This document shows, piece after piece, positions 48,063 to 57,713 of a DNA stretch of 64,000 nt. The DNA is from Gordonia zhenghanii (lineage in GTDB: Bacteria; Actinomycetota; Actinomycetes; Mycobacteriales; Mycobacteriaceae). The stretch is taken from positions 1-64,000 of the forward strand of contig NZ_JAKKOQ010000001.1 of the NCBI RefSeq assembly GCF_021738965.1, written 5' to 3'. How positions within the stretch are numbered: the first letter of the stretch is position 1; every line of letters begins with the position of its first letter. The notes under the pieces are model-generated. The model was given only the letters and a program-made list of their open reading frames with translations. It made no database searches and was not told the origin of the DNA. The position numbers and the translations under genes are program-made.

Positions 48063-48473
48063 ATGGACCCTATGCGTGCATTTCTGGTCCGAAGCGCCCT
48101 CACCGGCGTCGCCTTGTGGATCGCGACTCTCATCGTCCCCGGCGTCGAGTTCGACTTCGGCGATCTGACGTCCTGGTGGACCAAACTCGGTGTCGTCCTG
48201 CTCGTCGCCGCCGTCTTCGGCCTCGTCAACGGCTTCATCAAGCCGATCGTCCAGATCCTCTCGATCCCGCTGTACATCCTGACCCTCGGCCTGATCCACG
48301 TGATCATCAATGCGCTGATGCTCAGACTGACGGCGTGGCTCACCGACAACGTCTTCCATGTCGGACTCGAAGTGGACGACATCTTCTGGTCGGGGATCTT
48401 CGGAGCCATCGTCATCTCCATCGTCGGCTGGCTGACCGCACTGGTCATGAGGGACCGGCTGGAGAACCTGTGA
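48063..48473 (+). CDS. Phage holin family 4-type small membrane protein (DUF360/YvlD-like)
   Basis: A 136-residue protein with four hydrophobic segments: [62 protein letters not shown] and [15 protein letters not shown]. The [24 protein letters not shown] pattern is that of the widespread bacterial YvlD/phage-holin-4_2 family, a chromosomal membrane protein, not evidence of a phage. An alternative ATG lies at 48072. It overlaps dtd by 4 bases. Confidence 0.82.
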   Translation: MDPMRAFLVRSALTGVALWIATLIVPGVEFDFGDLTSWWTKLGVVLLVAAVFGLVNGFIKPIVQILSIPLYILTLGLIHVIINALMLRLTAWLTDNVFHVGLEVDDIFWSGIFGAIVISIVGWLTALVMRDRLENL

Positions 48474-48922
48474 GAGCAGTCCTCCAACGGGTCAGCGCAG
48501 CGTCGGTCACGGTCGACGACGAGATGGTCGGGTCGCTCGATCTGCCGGCGGGCACGCAGGGGCTCGTCGCCCTCGTCGGCGTCACGCATGGCGACGACGA
48601 AGCGCGCGCACGTGCTCTCGCCGACAAGATCCGAGGTCTCCGGATCCTCGACGGCGACGACGAACGACCACAGGTGTCGGCCGCCGACCTCGACGCCCCG
48701 ATCCTCGTGATCAGCCAGTTCACCCTGTACGCCGACACCGCGAAGGGCCGTCGCCCGTCGTGGAACGCGGCGGCGCCCGGGCCGGTAGCCGAACCGTTGG
48801 TCGACGCCGTCGTCACTGCGTTGCGCGATGCGGGCTCCACTGTGGCGACCGGCCGGTTCGGCGCTCACATGCACGTCGACCTCGTGAACGACGGACCGGT
48901 GACGATCGTTCTCGACGTGTGA
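48470..48922 (+). CDS. dtd: D-aminoacyl-tRNA deacylase
   Basis: A 150-residue enzyme that removes D-amino acids (and Gly mischarged on tRNA-Ala) from tRNA. It begins [21 protein letters not shown] and shows [17 protein letters not shown], the active-site SQFTL motif, and [16 protein letters not shown], the cross-subunit NxGP-type motif. The GTG start overlaps the preceding stop (GTGA). Confidence 0.95.
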   Translation: MRAVLQRVSAASVTVDDEMVGSLDLPAGTQGLVALVGVTHGDDEARARALADKIRGLRILDGDDERPQVSAADLDAPILVISQFTLYADTAKGRRPSWNAAAPGPVAEPLVDAVVTALRDAGSTVATGRFGAHMHVDLVNDGPVTIVLDV

Positions 48923-48977
48923 CCGCCGACCCCATCCAGGTCGGCGTTTCCGCAGGCAGCACTGGTATTCTTGCGCG

Positions 48978-50222
48978 GTGCCAACGCCGTTCACCGCCCG
49001 TGTCCGATCTCTGGGCGACCGCTCGCCCCTAGTGCTCGTCGGTGCCGCGGCACTGCTGTTGGCCGTGGCCACCGCGATCGGTCTCGCACTCGGCGTCTGG
49101 CACGGATACCTGGACTTGATGGTGTACCGACTCGGTGCGCAGGCGTGGCTCGACGGCGACGGCGTCTACGGCCCGCTACCCGCACTGGGCAACGGCGACA
49201 TCCATCTACCGTTCACCTATCCCCCGCTCGCCGCCATCGTCTTCGCGCCGCTCGCCGCCCTCCCCGAGGCTGCCGCGAGCGCCGTCATGTTCGTGTTGTC
49301 TCTCGCCGCCATCGGGCTCACCGTCTGGCTCGTCCTGGACCGGATCCGACCGTCGACCGACCGAGGTGTGCGGTTCGCGATCGTCCTGGCCGTCCTCGCA
49401 GCGGCCGAGTACATCGAGCCGGTCCGCGAGACTCTCGGCTTCGGACAGGTCAACGCATTGCTCATGGCCGCCGTGGCGTTCGACGTCCTGACCAGATCGG
49501 ACAAGTGGCCGCGCGGCGTCCTCATCGGGATCGCGATCTCGATCAAGTTGACGCCCGCAGGCTTTCTCCTGCTGTTCCTGTTGCGCAAGGACTGGCGAGC
49601 CTTCGCGACGACGATCTTCTCCACCGTCGTCGCCGTCGGCGTCGCCTGGCTCGTGATGCCCGACGACTCCCGTGAGTACTGGTTCCACAAGCTCAGCGAG
49701 ACGGGCCGGATCGGAGCCCCGCACTTCGCCGGCAATCAGTCGTTGAAGGGCATGGTGTTCCGCTTCGGCCTCAGCGAGTCGGCGTCGACGGTGCTGTGGC
49801 TGGGGCTGTCGGCCATCGCGGTTGTCCTGGCTGCAGTGTGGATGCGCCGTCTGCTCGCCGACGGCAAGCTGGCCGCGGCGCTGATGGTCAACGCCGCGGC
49901 GATCCTGTTGGTGTCACCGATCAGTTGGTCCCACCACTGGGTGTGGGTGGTCCCCGCTCTCCTCATCGCTGTGAACGCCGTCGCCGTCAACAAGGCCGCG
50001 ACCGGACACCGCGACCGCTGGCTCACTGCGGCGATCGCGCTGACCGTCGTCCTGTTCTATGTGGGCCCGCATTGGTTGCTGCCGGCCCGCGACGATCTCG
50101 AACTGACGTGGACGTGGTGGCAGCAGATCATCGGGGCGTCGTACGTGATCGTCACGGTCGCGGTGATCGCTGTCGGAGCCTGGCACGCTCGCGACGCAGC
50201 GCGCGTCACTGCACGTCGGTGA
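48978..50222 (+). CDS. GT87-type polyprenol-phosphate mannosyltransferase
   Basis: A 414-residue integral membrane protein with about ten helices. The first loop has the catalytic-type Asp in GYLDLMVYRLGAQAWLDGDGVYG and FTYPPLAAIVFAPLAALP, typical of the GT-C/GT87 family that includes PimE and Rv2181, which add alpha-1,2-mannose to PIM/LM/LAM using polyprenyl-phosphate-mannose. Starts at the GTG at 48978. Its 3' end overlaps the opposing gene by 17 bases. Confidence 0.83.
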   Translation: MPTPFTARVRSLGDRSPLVLVGAAALLLAVATAIGLALGVWHGYLDLMVYRLGAQAWLDGDGVYGPLPALGNGDIHLPFTYPPLAAIVFAPLAALPEAAASAVMFVLSLAAIGLTVWLVLDRIRPSTDRGVRFAIVLAVLAAAEYIEPVRETLGFGQVNALLMAAVAFDVLTRSDKWPRGVLIGIAISIKLTPAGFLLLFLLRKDWRAFATTIFSTVVAVGVAWLVMPDDSREYWFHKLSETGRIGAPHFAGNQSLKGMVFRFGLSESASTVLWLGLSAIAVVLAAVWMRRLLADGKLAAALMVNAAAILLVSPISWSHHWVWVVPALLIAVNAVAVNKAATGHRDRWLTAAIALTVVLFYVGPHWLLPARDDLELTWTWWQQIIGASYVIVTVAVIAVGAWHARDAARVTARR

Positions 50223-50664
50223 TGCACCAGCCGTCGCTCTCGCGGCGGAGCGTCATCGGCATGTCGACCGAGGCCGAGCCGTAGCGGAGCGCTCCTGCCA
50301 CTGTCGCAGTATCGCCGGTGATGGTGACGTCGTCGACGACGACCTCTCCCTTCCGTGTTCCCTCGCCGCCTGCCGGCAGCTCCGGGCCTTGGCCGCTGAC
50401 GACGGGACCGAGCGCCTGGCACATGCGATCCGTCGCTCCGCGCAGGTCTCCGTCCGACATGTCGTCGAGGTAGCCGCGCGCCTGGTCCTCGACTTGTTCG
50501 GTGTCGGACTTGGGCCCGTCGCCCGAGGTCGCCGCCCGGTAGATCGCGTAGCCGCCGATGATCACCGCGAGCACGCAGATCGCGGCGATTCCGAGCGCAG
50601 CGAGCCGTCGCCGCCGGTCCGGGGCGGACAACTCGGTGTCGGGTTCGTTCGATCGCGTCGTCAT
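50206..50664 (-). CDS. Small membrane-anchored protein with DUF4878-like domain
   Basis: About 152 residues: a charged N-terminus, one transmembrane helix (AALGIAAICVLAVIIGGYAIY) and an extracytoplasmic domain ending VTITGDTATVAGALRYGSASVDMPMTLRRESDGWCITDV. The strand pattern resembles DUF4878/NTF2-type lipoprotein domains. There is no lipobox. The start at 50664 (MTTRSNEP) is preferred over 50691. Function unknown. Confidence 0.65.
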   Translation of the reverse strand: MTTRSNEPDTELSAPDRRRRLAALGIAAICVLAVIIGGYAIYRAATSGDGPKSDTEQVEDQARGYLDDMSDGDLRGATDRMCQALGPVVSGQGPELPAGGEGTRKGEVVVDDVTITGDTATVAGALRYGSASVDMPMTLRRESDGWCITDVQ

Positions 50665-50761
50665 AGTGGATGGAATCGTACTCTGGCCCACACGCGAGAA
50701 TCGCGCCGTCGCACATAATCGTGCGACGACGCGATCGTCGGATATCTAGGTCAGATTCCGG

Positions 50762-51553
50762 TCACGGCCGGACGGTGAGGATCCGCGGACCGTCCTCGGT
50801 GACGGCGACGGTGTGCTCCCAGTGCGAGGCCCGGGTGCCGTCGTCGGTCACGACGGTCCAGCCGTCGTCGAGTTCGGTGGTGTCCTCGGTGCCGAGCGTG
50901 AGCATCGGTTCGATGGCGAGCGTCGAACCGACCACCAGACGCGGACCGCGGTTGGCTTTGCCCTCGTTCGGAAGGAACGGCTCCATGTGCATCTCGCGGC
51001 CGATCCCGTGGCCGCCGTAGCCTGCGACGATCCCGAACTTACGACCGAACTTCTCTTCGGCCGCACGGGTTCCCGCTTCGATCGCGGCCGAGACGTCGGT
51101 GAGACGTCCGCCCGGGATCATGGCGGCGATCCCCGCCTCCATCGACAGCCGGGTCGCCTCGTTGAGCTCGTCGTCCGGCGTCGACAGGTCGCCCACGCCG
51201 AACGTCCACGCCGAGTCGCCGTGCCAGCCGTCGAAGATGGCTCCGCAGTCGATGGACACGAGGTCGTGCTCGGCCAGGACGACGTCCTTGGACGGGATCC
51301 CGTGCACCACGACCTCGTTCACCGACGCGCAGATCGATCCGGTGAAGCCGTGGTAGCCCTTGAACGACGGGACCGCTCCGGCCTCGCGGATCACGGTCTC
51401 GGCGACGTCGTCGAGGTCGAGCGTCGTGGCTCCGGCGACGGCGGCCGAACGGACGGCGACCAGCGCGGCCCCGACGATCTCGCCTGCGGCGGCCATCACG
51501 TCGAGTTCGCCTGCCGTCCGGAACGGCACGGCTTTGGGTTTGCGGAATCCCAC
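50762..51553 (-). CDS. map: Methionine aminopeptidase, type I
   Basis: A 263-residue metalloprotease that removes the initiator methionine. Metal ligands are in [31 protein letters not shown] (two Asp), [19 protein letters not shown] (His) and the C-terminal Glu pair (IEPMLTLG and WEHTVAV). The GTG start at 51553 is 7 bases after adk. Last gene of the secY-adk-map unit. Confidence 0.95.
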   Translation of the reverse strand: MGFRKPKAVPFRTAGELDVMAAAGEIVGAALVAVRSAAVAGATTLDLDDVAETVIREAGAVPSFKGYHGFTGSICASVNEVVVHGIPSKDVVLAEHDLVSIDCGAIFDGWHGDSAWTFGVGDLSTPDDELNEATRLSMEAGIAAMIPGGRLTDVSAAIEAGTRAAEEKFGRKFGIVAGYGGHGIGREMHMEPFLPNEGKANRGPRLVVGSTLAIEPMLTLGTEDTTELDDGWTVVTDDGTRASHWEHTVAVTEDGPRILTVRP

Positions 51554-51560
51554 GTGCGTG

Positions 51561-52109
51561 TCAGGCCTTGCCGAGGGCCGACATGACGCGCTGGTGGACC
51601 TCTGGCAGCTCACCGACGGCGTCGATGGTCTTGACGGTGCCCGCGTAGTGGGTCAGCAACGGAGCGGTCTCCGCCTCGTACACCGACATCCGGTTGCGGA
51701 TGACGTCTTCGGTGTCGTCGGCGCGGCCGCGAGCCAGCATGCGTTCGACGACCACGTCCGCGTCGACCTCGAACGACAGCACGCCGTCGAGCTCGGTGCC
51801 CAGATCGTCGAGGATGCCCTCGAGTGCCACGGCCTGCTCTGTGGAGCGCGGGAAGCCGTCGAGGATGAATCCCTTGGCGGCGTCCGGCTCGGCCAGACGT
51901 TCACGAACCATGTTGATGGTGATCTCCGGCGGGACGAGGTTGCCGGCGTCGAGGAACTTCTTGGCCTCGACCCCGATCGGGGTGCCCTGCGAGATATTCG
52001 CCCGGAAGAGGTCTCCGGTCGAGATGTGCGGAATGCCTAAGGCTTCCGACAACAGCTCTGCCTGCGTGCCCTTGCCTGCTCCGGGAGGACCTAGGATGAC
52101 GAGTCTCAT
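51561..52109 (-). CDS. adk: Adenylate kinase, short form
   Basis: 182 residues. P-loop [10 protein letters not shown] at 7-16, AMP-binding [12 protein letters not shown] and [10 protein letters not shown]. The zinc/LID insertion is absent (short form, as in mycobacteria). Its start overlaps the secY stop in ATGA. Confidence 0.97.
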   Translation of the reverse strand: MRLVILGPPGAGKGTQAELLSEALGIPHISTGDLFRANISQGTPIGVEAKKFLDAGNLVPPEITINMVRERLAEPDAAKGFILDGFPRSTEQAVALEGILDDLGTELDGVLSFEVDADVVVERMLARGRADDTEDVIRNRMSVYEAETAPLLTHYAGTVKTIDAVGELPEVHQRVMSALGKA

Positions 52110-53437
52110 TTCAGGAACCCTTCGTACTTGCGTTGCATCAACTGGCTGTTGACCTGCTTGATGGTGTCGAGGCCGACGGCCACGATGATCAGGAGCGCCG
52201 TGCCACCGAACGGAATGTTCTGCGCGCTGCTCCCACCAAGGTCCATGAACAGGTTCGGGAGGATCGAGATTATGCCGAGGTACAGCGAGCCCGGCAGGGT
52301 GATTCGGTTGAGCACGTAGCCCAGGTATTGCGCGGTCGGCCTGCCCGGTCGGATGCCCGGGATGAAGCCGCCGTAGCGCTTCATGTCGTCGGCGCGCTCT
52401 TCAGGATTGAACGTCACCGCGACGTAGAAGAACGTGAAGAACATGATCAGCAGGAAGTACAGCACGATGTGGAACCAGCTGGACGGGTTGATCAAGTTGT
52501 CCTGCATCCAGACCTGCCAGCCCGACACCTCGGTGTTGTTCTGGTTGGTGATCTGGAGGATCAGCTGCGGGATGTACAGGAGCGACGACGCGAAGATCAC
52601 CGGGATGACGCCTGCGGTGTTCACCTTGATCGGCATGTACGTCGACGATCCGCCGTACATCTTTCTGCCGACCATGCGTTTGGCGTACTGGACGGGGATC
52701 CGCCTCATGCCCTGCTCGATGAACACGACGGCGACGAGGATGATCAACACCGCCACACACACGAGCCCGAAGGCGAGGCCGCCGCGCGACTGCAGGATGG
52801 AGCGACCCTCGGATGGCAGACGCGCCACGATGCCCGCGAAGATCAGGATCGACATGCCGTTGCCGATGCCGCGCTCGGTGATGATCTCGCCGAACCACAT
52901 GACGAGCATGGCGCCCGCGGTCATGACGAGAACGATGATGATGAGGCCGAAGATCGACCGGTCGGAGATGATCTCCTGAGAGTTACAGTCGCCTCCGGTC
53001 GTCGGCAGCAAGTTACCGCTGGCGGCGAGTGCGACGATGCCCGTGGACTGCAACAGTGCCAGTGCCAACGTCAGGTAACGCGTGTACTGCGTCATCTTCG
53101 TCTGGCCGGACTGGCCTTCTTTTCGCAACTGCTCGAACCGGGGGATGACCACGGTGAGGAGCTGAACGATGATGCTGGCCGTGATGTACGGCATGATGCC
53201 GATCGCGAACACTGACAGCTGCAGCAATGCGCCGCCGGAGAACATGTTGATCAGCGAGTAGATCTGGCCGGAGTCACCTTGACTGGCGGCTTCGACACAA
53301 CGGTCGATCTCTTTGAAGTTCACCCCTGGCGACGGCATCGTCGCGCCAAGGCGGTACAGCACGATGATGCCGAGGACGTAGAGGATCTTCTTCCTCAATT
53401 CGGGCGTCCGAAAGGTCGCCACGACGGGGGAAAGCAC
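52106..53437 (-). CDS. secY: Preprotein translocase channel subunit SecY
   Basis: A 443-residue membrane protein with ten helices. It has [10 protein letters not shown] in the plug region, the [19 protein letters not shown] loop and the C-terminal cytoplasmic loop [12 protein letters not shown]. The GTG at 53437 is chosen over the adjacent TTG because AGGAGG lies at the better distance. The partner SecA1 is at 9-12 kb. Confidence 0.97.
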   Translation of the reverse strand: MLSPVVATFRTPELRKKILYVLGIIVLYRLGATMPSPGVNFKEIDRCVEAASQGDSGQIYSLINMFSGGALLQLSVFAIGIMPYITASIIVQLLTVVIPRFEQLRKEGQSGQTKMTQYTRYLTLALALLQSTGIVALAASGNLLPTTGGDCNSQEIISDRSIFGLIIIVLVMTAGAMLVMWFGEIITERGIGNGMSILIFAGIVARLPSEGRSILQSRGGLAFGLVCVAVLIILVAVVFIEQGMRRIPVQYAKRMVGRKMYGGSSTYMPIKVNTAGVIPVIFASSLLYIPQLILQITNQNNTEVSGWQVWMQDNLINPSSWFHIVLYFLLIMFFTFFYVAVTFNPEERADDMKRYGGFIPGIRPGRPTAQYLGYVLNRITLPGSLYLGIISILPNLFMDLGGSSAQNIPFGGTALLIIVAVGLDTIKQVNSQLMQRKYEGFLK

Positions 53438-53564
53438 CAAGTCCTCCTATAAGCACCTGAGTCTGCGGACCGCTGGCCAGCATTCTCGGCGTTCACGCTC
53501 GAAAGATTCCGGGCACCCTGTCTTCAGGGCGCCCCTACGAACTCTAACAGTCGTCCAACCACCG

Positions 53565-53620
53565 CCGGTCAGGCGAGCGGGTCGCGGACACGAGTGTCCG
53601 TTTTCCGCTCGCCTGACCGG
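53565..53620. terminator. Two-level stem-loop between rplO and secY
   Basis: CCGGTCAGGCGAGCGG (53565-53580) and CCGCTCGCCTGACCGG (53605-53620) form a perfect 16-base stem that encloses a second perfect hairpin CGGACAC-GA-GTGTCCG (53585-53600) followed by TTTT. It lies 24 bases past the rplO stop and probably terminates or attenuates transcription before secY. Confidence 0.8.
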
Positions 53621-53643
53621 GTGATCAGATGTGCACCAAGCTC

Positions 53644-54084
53644 TTACTGCTCGGTTGCACTGCCGCCGGCGGCGGCAATCTTCTCTTTGGCGGAACCGGT
53701 GAACTTGTCGGCGGTGACGTCGACCTTCACGTTCAGTTCGCCGTCGCCGAGAACCTTGACGAGACGGTTCTTGCGGACTGCGCCTGCTGCCACGAGCTCG
53801 GCGACGCCGATGGCGCCACCCTCGGGGAACAGCTCGGCGAGGTCGCCGACGTTGACGACCTGGTATTCCACGCGGTTGCGGTTGGTGAAGCCCTTGAGCT
53901 TCGGCAGACGCATGTGAATGGGCATCTGTCCGCCTTCGAAGCCGGCAGGCACATTCTTGCGGGCCTTGGTTCCCTTGGTGCCGCGACCCGCGGTCTTACC
54001 CTTGGAGCCTTCACCGCGACCCACGCGGGTCTTATCGGTCTTCGAGCCCGGTGCGGGACGAAGGTGGTGCAGCTTGATGGTCAT
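53644..54084 (-). CDS. rplO: 50S ribosomal protein L15
   Basis: 146 residues. It has [34 protein letters not shown] at the start and the C-terminal L15/L18e-type domain. Ends with a small gap before the terminator-like hairpin. Confidence 0.97.
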   Translation of the reverse strand: MTIKLHHLRPAPGSKTDKTRVGRGEGSKGKTAGRGTKGTKARKNVPAGFEGGQMPIHMRLPKLKGFTNRNRVEYQVVNVGDLAELFPEGGAIGVAELVAAGAVRKNRLVKVLGDGELNVKVDVTADKFTGSAKEKIAAAGGSATEQ

Positions 54085-54087
54085 GAC

Positions 54088-54267
54088 TTAAACCTCTTCG
54101 ACTGTCACGAGGTGCCGCACCACGTTGATGAGACCGCGGTTGATCGACGTGTCCTCGCGGGTGACGGTCTTGCGGATGCCCTTGAGGCCAAGGGTGCGCA
54201 GGCTGTCACGCTGGTTCTTCTTGGTACCGATGGTGCCCTTGATCTGGGTGATCTTCAGCTCAGCCAT
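54088..54267 (-). CDS. rpmD: 50S ribosomal protein L30
   Basis: 59 residues: [19 protein letters not shown], then [16 protein letters not shown] and a C-terminus [14 protein letters not shown]. Starts at the ATG at 54267, 3 bases after rpsE; 3 bases separate its stop from rplO. Confidence 0.97.
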   Translation of the reverse strand: MAELKITQIKGTIGTKKNQRDSLRTLGLKGIRKTVTREDTSINRGLINVVRHLVTVEEV

Positions 54268-54270
54268 GGC

Positions 54271-54927
54271 TTATGCTCCCTTGCTCGCTGCGGCGGCTGC
54301 GCGTGCACGCAGCATGCCGGCGGGGGTGACCTCTTCGACGGTCAGCCCACGACGAGCAGCGACCTCTTCGGGCTGCTGCAGCATCTTCAGGGCGGCGACC
54401 GTCGCGTGAACGACGTTGATCGCGTTGTCCGAGCCGAGGCTCTTCGCCAGGACGTCGCTGACGCCTGCGCACTCGAGGACGGCGCGCACAGCGCCACCGG
54501 CGATCACACCGGTACCGGAGCTGGCCGGGCGCAGCATGACCACACCGGCCGCTGCCTCACCCTGAACCGGGTGGGTCACCGTGCCGGCGATCAGCGGGAC
54601 GCGGAAGAAGTTCTTGCGAGCCTCTTCGACACCCTTCTGGATCGCTGCGGGAACTTCCTTGGCCTTGCCGTAGCCGACGCCGACCATGCCGTTGCCGTCA
54701 CCGACGACGACGAGAGCGGTGAAGCTGAAGCGACGACCACCCTTGACGACCTTGGAGACACGGTTGATCGTGACGACGCGCTCGAGCTGGTTGCGCTCCT
54801 GGTCACGGCCTCCGCGGCTGTCGCGACGGTCGCCGCGACCGCGGCCGCGGTCGTTGCTGTTGTTGCTGTTTGCGTTGCTGTTGTTTCCGGCGGGTCCGTT
54901 GCCGCCATCACGCTGACGTCCGGGCAT
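54271..54927 (-). CDS. rpsE: 30S ribosomal protein S5
   Basis: 218 residues. A disordered N-terminal extension of ~45 residues (Asn/Ser then Arg/Asp/Gly-rich) precedes the S5 double-stranded RNA-binding domain ([45 protein letters not shown]) and C-terminal domain. The start at 54927 has GGAGGGGACA upstream. Confidence 0.97.
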   Translation of the reverse strand: MPGRQRDGGNGPAGNNSNANSNNSNDRGRGRGDRRDSRGGRDQERNQLERVVTINRVSKVVKGGRRFSFTALVVVGDGNGMVGVGYGKAKEVPAAIQKGVEEARKNFFRVPLIAGTVTHPVQGEAAAGVVMLRPASSGTGVIAGGAVRAVLECAGVSDVLAKSLGSDNAINVVHATVAALKMLQQPEEVAARRGLTVEEVTPAGMLRARAAAAASKGA

Positions 54928-54964
54928 CAGATGTCCCCTCCAGTGTTGATCTTGTTCGTCATCA

Positions 54965-55375
54965 TCAGAACTCCAGGCCTCCCTCGCGGGCAGCGTCGGC
55001 CAGGGCCGCGATGCGACCGTGGTACGCCTTGCCGCCGCGGTCGAAGACCACCGCGTCGACTCCTGCTGCCTTGGCGCGGGCGGCGACGAGCTCGCCGACC
55101 TTGGTCGCCTGTGCCGACTTGTCGCCACCGGCCGAGCGGACATCCGCCTCGATGGTGCTGGCTGCTGCCAGGGTGCGACCGGTCAGATCGTCGATGACCT
55201 GCACGTGGATGTGACGGCTGCTGCGCTTGACGGCGAGGCGCGGACGCTCTGCCGTGCCGGACACGTTCTTGCGCAGACGGAAGTGACGACGCTTGGTCGC
55301 GGTGCGACGACGAGTCGAAACGTCCTTGCCGAGGGGCTTGCGCGCCTTTGCGGTCGTTTGAGTTGTTTCAGCCAT
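54965..55375 (-). CDS. rplR: 50S ribosomal protein L18
   Basis: 136 residues with [31 protein letters not shown] and the C-terminal [26 protein letters not shown] that binds 5S rRNA. The gap to rplF is 3 bases. Confidence 0.97.
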   Translation of the reverse strand: MAETTQTTAKARKPLGKDVSTRRRTATKRRHFRLRKNVSGTAERPRLAVKRSSRHIHVQVIDDLTGRTLAAASTIEADVRSAGGDKSAQATKVGELVAARAKAAGVDAVVFDRGGKAYHGRIAALADAAREGGLEF

Positions 55376-55378
55376 GTC

Positions 55379-55915
55379 TTACTTACCCGTCTTTCCGACC
55401 TTGCGGCGGATCTGCTCACCCTCGTAACGCACGCCCTTGCCCTTGTACGGGTCGGGGCGGCGCAGGCGGCGGATGTTCGCCGAGATCTGGCCGACTTGCT
55501 GCTTGTCGATGCCCGACACCGAGAACTTGGTGGGCGATTCGACGGCGAAGGTGATGCCTTCCGGTGCCTCGATCGGCACGGGGTGGCTGTAGCCCAGGGC
55601 GAACTCGAGGTCCTTGCCCTTGGCCTGGACGCGGTAACCGACACCGAAGATTTCCATCTTCGTGGTGTAGCCGGTGGTCACGCCGACGACCAGGTTGTTG
55701 ACGAGGGTGCGGCTCAGGCCGTGCAGTGCACGGCTGCGACGCTCGTCGTTCGGGCGTGCGACGACGAGGGAGTTCTCTTCCTTCGTCACCACGATCGGCT
55801 CGGAGACGGTGAGGCTCAGTTCGCCCTTAGGGCCCTTGACCTTCACGTCCTGGCCGTCGACGGTCACGTCGACGCCTGCCGGGATTTCGATGGGATTCTT
55901 ACCAATACGCGACAT
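55379..55915 (-). CDS. rplF: 50S ribosomal protein L6
   Basis: 178 residues starting [19 protein letters not shown], with the duplicated L6 fold and C-terminal [20 protein letters not shown] motif. Twelve bases separate it from rpsH. Confidence 0.98.
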   Translation of the reverse strand: MSRIGKNPIEIPAGVDVTVDGQDVKVKGPKGELSLTVSEPIVVTKEENSLVVARPNDERRSRALHGLSRTLVNNLVVGVTTGYTTKMEIFGVGYRVQAKGKDLEFALGYSHPVPIEAPEGITFAVESPTKFSVSGIDKQQVGQISANIRRLRRPDPYKGKGVRYEGEQIRRKVGKTGK

Positions 55916-55927
55916 TTTTTAGCTCCC

Positions 55928-56326
55928 CTACCAGACGTAAGCGAGGACTTCGCCGCCCACGCCCTGGTTGGCTGCCTGGCGATCAGTGAGCAGGCCGGAC
56001 GACGTGGAGATGATGGCCACGCCGAGGCCGCCGAGGACCTTGGGCAGGTTGGTGGACTTCGCGTACACCCGGAGTCCCGGCTTCGAGACGCGGCGCAGAC
56101 CGGTGAGGCTGCGCTCTCGGCTCTGGCCGTACTTCAGGGTGACGACGAGCTTCTTGCCGACCTCTGCGTCTTGGACGCTGAAGTCGGTGATGTATCCCTC
56201 GCGTTTGAGGATCTCGGCGATGTTCACCTTGATCTTCGACGACGGGAGGGTCACCTCGTCGTGGAACGCCGAGTTGGCGTTACGCAGACGCGTCAGAAAG
56301 TCTGCGATCGGATCAGTCATGGTCAT
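55928..56326 (-). CDS. rpsH: 30S ribosomal protein S8
   Basis: 132 residues: [22 protein letters not shown] at the start and GGEVLAYVW at the end. First gene of this part of the spc operon; rplN-rplX-rplE-rpsN, which precede it in most bacteria, are not adjacent. A second ATG is in frame two codons downstream. Confidence 0.97.
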   Translation of the reverse strand: MTMTDPIADFLTRLRNANSAFHDEVTLPSSKIKVNIAEILKREGYITDFSVQDAEVGKKLVVTLKYGQSRERSLTGLRRVSKPGLRVYAKSTNLPKVLGGLGVAIISTSSGLLTDRQAANQGVGGEVLAYVW

Positions 56327-56703
56327 GGTTGACCGTCAACCTTTCTCGTAGCGGTTCCCATACAGCAGTGACCTGCGGATTACTCCGCACGATGCGCCGG
56401 TGGGCCTTCCACGAAGTGGATAGTTGTGCATTTTCTCCCCCGCTGATGCCATTGGCTTTTCACCGGCACCCGCGAGCTATGAAGTTGTGGCTCCTGGGGG
56501 CACACTTCACCCAGGCAACTGGTCCAGTGTAAGGAACGCTGCGGCCTGAGCCAAATCGGTGGCTGAGCATCGGTGGTCGAGACCCCCTACGAGCCCTGTG
56601 ACCACATACCGGTAACACCGCTCGTAGCCGTTGTTACCGCTCGGTATCCACAGATTGTCAGAGGGTACTTCCGTCCGGGCGTGCGTCCAGCAAGACTTCA
56701 GCC
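56327..56703. other. Control region between rpsH and the divergent AbiEi/DUF559-type gene
   Basis: A 377-base gap holding the promoter of the distal spc operon. CCTGGG...CCCAGG near 56495-56515 can form a hairpin. No small gene is supported. It includes the degenerate hairpin element at 56587-56627. Confidence 0.5.
56587..56627 (+). repeat. Left copy of a 41-base hairpin element
   Basis: It runs from CTACGAGCC to GCTCGTAG with loop ACATACC. It matches the element after the AbiEi/DUF559-type gene (57661-57701, opposite strand) at 36 of 41 positions. Outer arms pair perfectly for 8 bases; inner arms have mismatches. Confidence 0.75.
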
Positions 56704-57672
56704 ATGGGGGACGATACCGGCTGGGCAGAGGCCCGTTTGAAACAGCTACTGCATGATCAGAGCGACGTCGTCAGTCGCCGCCAGGTCCTCGAATGCGGGC
56801 TCGACTCCGCATTCGTCAGACGCAGGCTCCGACGCCGGGAGTGGGTCGCCGTCTACGACGGTGTCTACGTCACGCACACCGGTCCGATGACGTGGACGCA
56901 ACGAGCGTGGTGCGCGATCTTGTGCGCGGCGCCCAGCGCGTTGAGTCACGAGTCGGCGCTCTTCGCGCACACCGGCGACTGCGACGGCCGAGGTCCGATC
57001 CACATCGCGGTGAAGGCGCACCGCAGTCTGCGAGGCAGGCCGGGGCTGGTGATCCACTACCGCGCCGACTTCGACGACGCCGTCGCTCGTCTCGACCCGC
57101 CGAGGATCCGGCTGGACGAGACCGTGCTCGACCTGGCCTCGGCCGCGACGTCGAAGGTCGACGTGATCGCTGTCCTGTCGGGCATCGTCGGTGCTCGGCG
57201 GACCACTGCCGAGCGACTGCTCGCGGCCCTGGACCGTCGTGAGCGAGCCCGGCACAGCGCGTTCATCCGTGCGGTTCTCCACGATGTGCGGGACGGGACC
57301 TGCTCGGTCCTCGAGCACGGATACCTGACGAAGGTCGAACGGGCGCACGGACTCCCCGCGCCGACTCGCCAGGCGCCTACCTGCGTCGGCCGCTCCGGAT
57401 TGCGAGATGCCGACTATCCGGATTGGGGCGTGATCGTCGAGCTCGACGGTCGCCTCGGCCACGACGACGCCGTCTCCCGGGACCGGGACATGGAACGCGA
57501 CCTCGACGCCACGGTGCTCGCGGACCGAACCACGCTGCGCGTCGGTTTCGGACAGGTCCACGACCGCCCGTGCTCCACCGCGCAGAAGGTCGGCATCGAA
57601 CTGTCGAAGGGCGGTTGGCCTGGTCGACTGCACGCCTGCCGACTTCCCGACTGCCTACTACGAGCCGCGTGA
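56704..57672 (+). CDS. AbiEi-like / DUF559 domain protein
   Basis: A 322-residue protein. Residues 15-60 look like the AbiEi-type winged helix (DVVSRRQVLECGLDSAFVRRRLRRREWVAVYDGVYVTHT). The C-terminal part (about 235-300) has DADYPDWGVIVELDGRLGHDD...RDRDMERDL, the Vsr/DUF559 endonuclease-like pattern with candidate acidic metal ligands Asp/Glu. This combination is common and often multi-copy in actinobacterial genomes; no toxin partner (AbiEii) is beside it. It is bordered by two inverted copies of a hairpin element, hinting at mobility. Function unknown. Confidence 0.75.
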   Translation: MGDDTGWAEARLKQLLHDQSDVVSRRQVLECGLDSAFVRRRLRRREWVAVYDGVYVTHTGPMTWTQRAWCAILCAAPSALSHESALFAHTGDCDGRGPIHIAVKAHRSLRGRPGLVIHYRADFDDAVARLDPPRIRLDETVLDLASAATSKVDVIAVLSGIVGARRTTAERLLAALDRRERARHSAFIRAVLHDVRDGTCSVLEHGYLTKVERAHGLPAPTRQAPTCVGRSGLRDADYPDWGVIVELDGRLGHDDAVSRDRDMERDLDATVLADRTTLRVGFGQVHDRPCSTAQKVGIELSKGGWPGRLHACRLPDCLLRAA

Positions 57673-57701
57673 CCGGTATGTGGTCACGCGGCTCGTAGTA
57701 G
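57655..57701. terminator. Perfect 20-base stem hairpin; right copy of the flanking element
   Basis: CTACTACGAGCCGCGTGACC (57655-57674) pairs completely with GGTCACGCGGCTCGTAGTAG (57682-57701) around a 7-base loop. It overlaps the end of the AbiEi/DUF559-type gene and lies 12 bases from the end of the convergent permease gene, so it can stop both transcripts. Confidence 0.85.
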
Positions 57702-57713
57702 TCGGATCTCCCC

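Noticed and set aside
48063-48473. Prophage remnant suggested by the holin-type family name
   Set aside because: The family is a common chromosomal membrane protein; no other phage gene is nearby and it is coupled to dtd.
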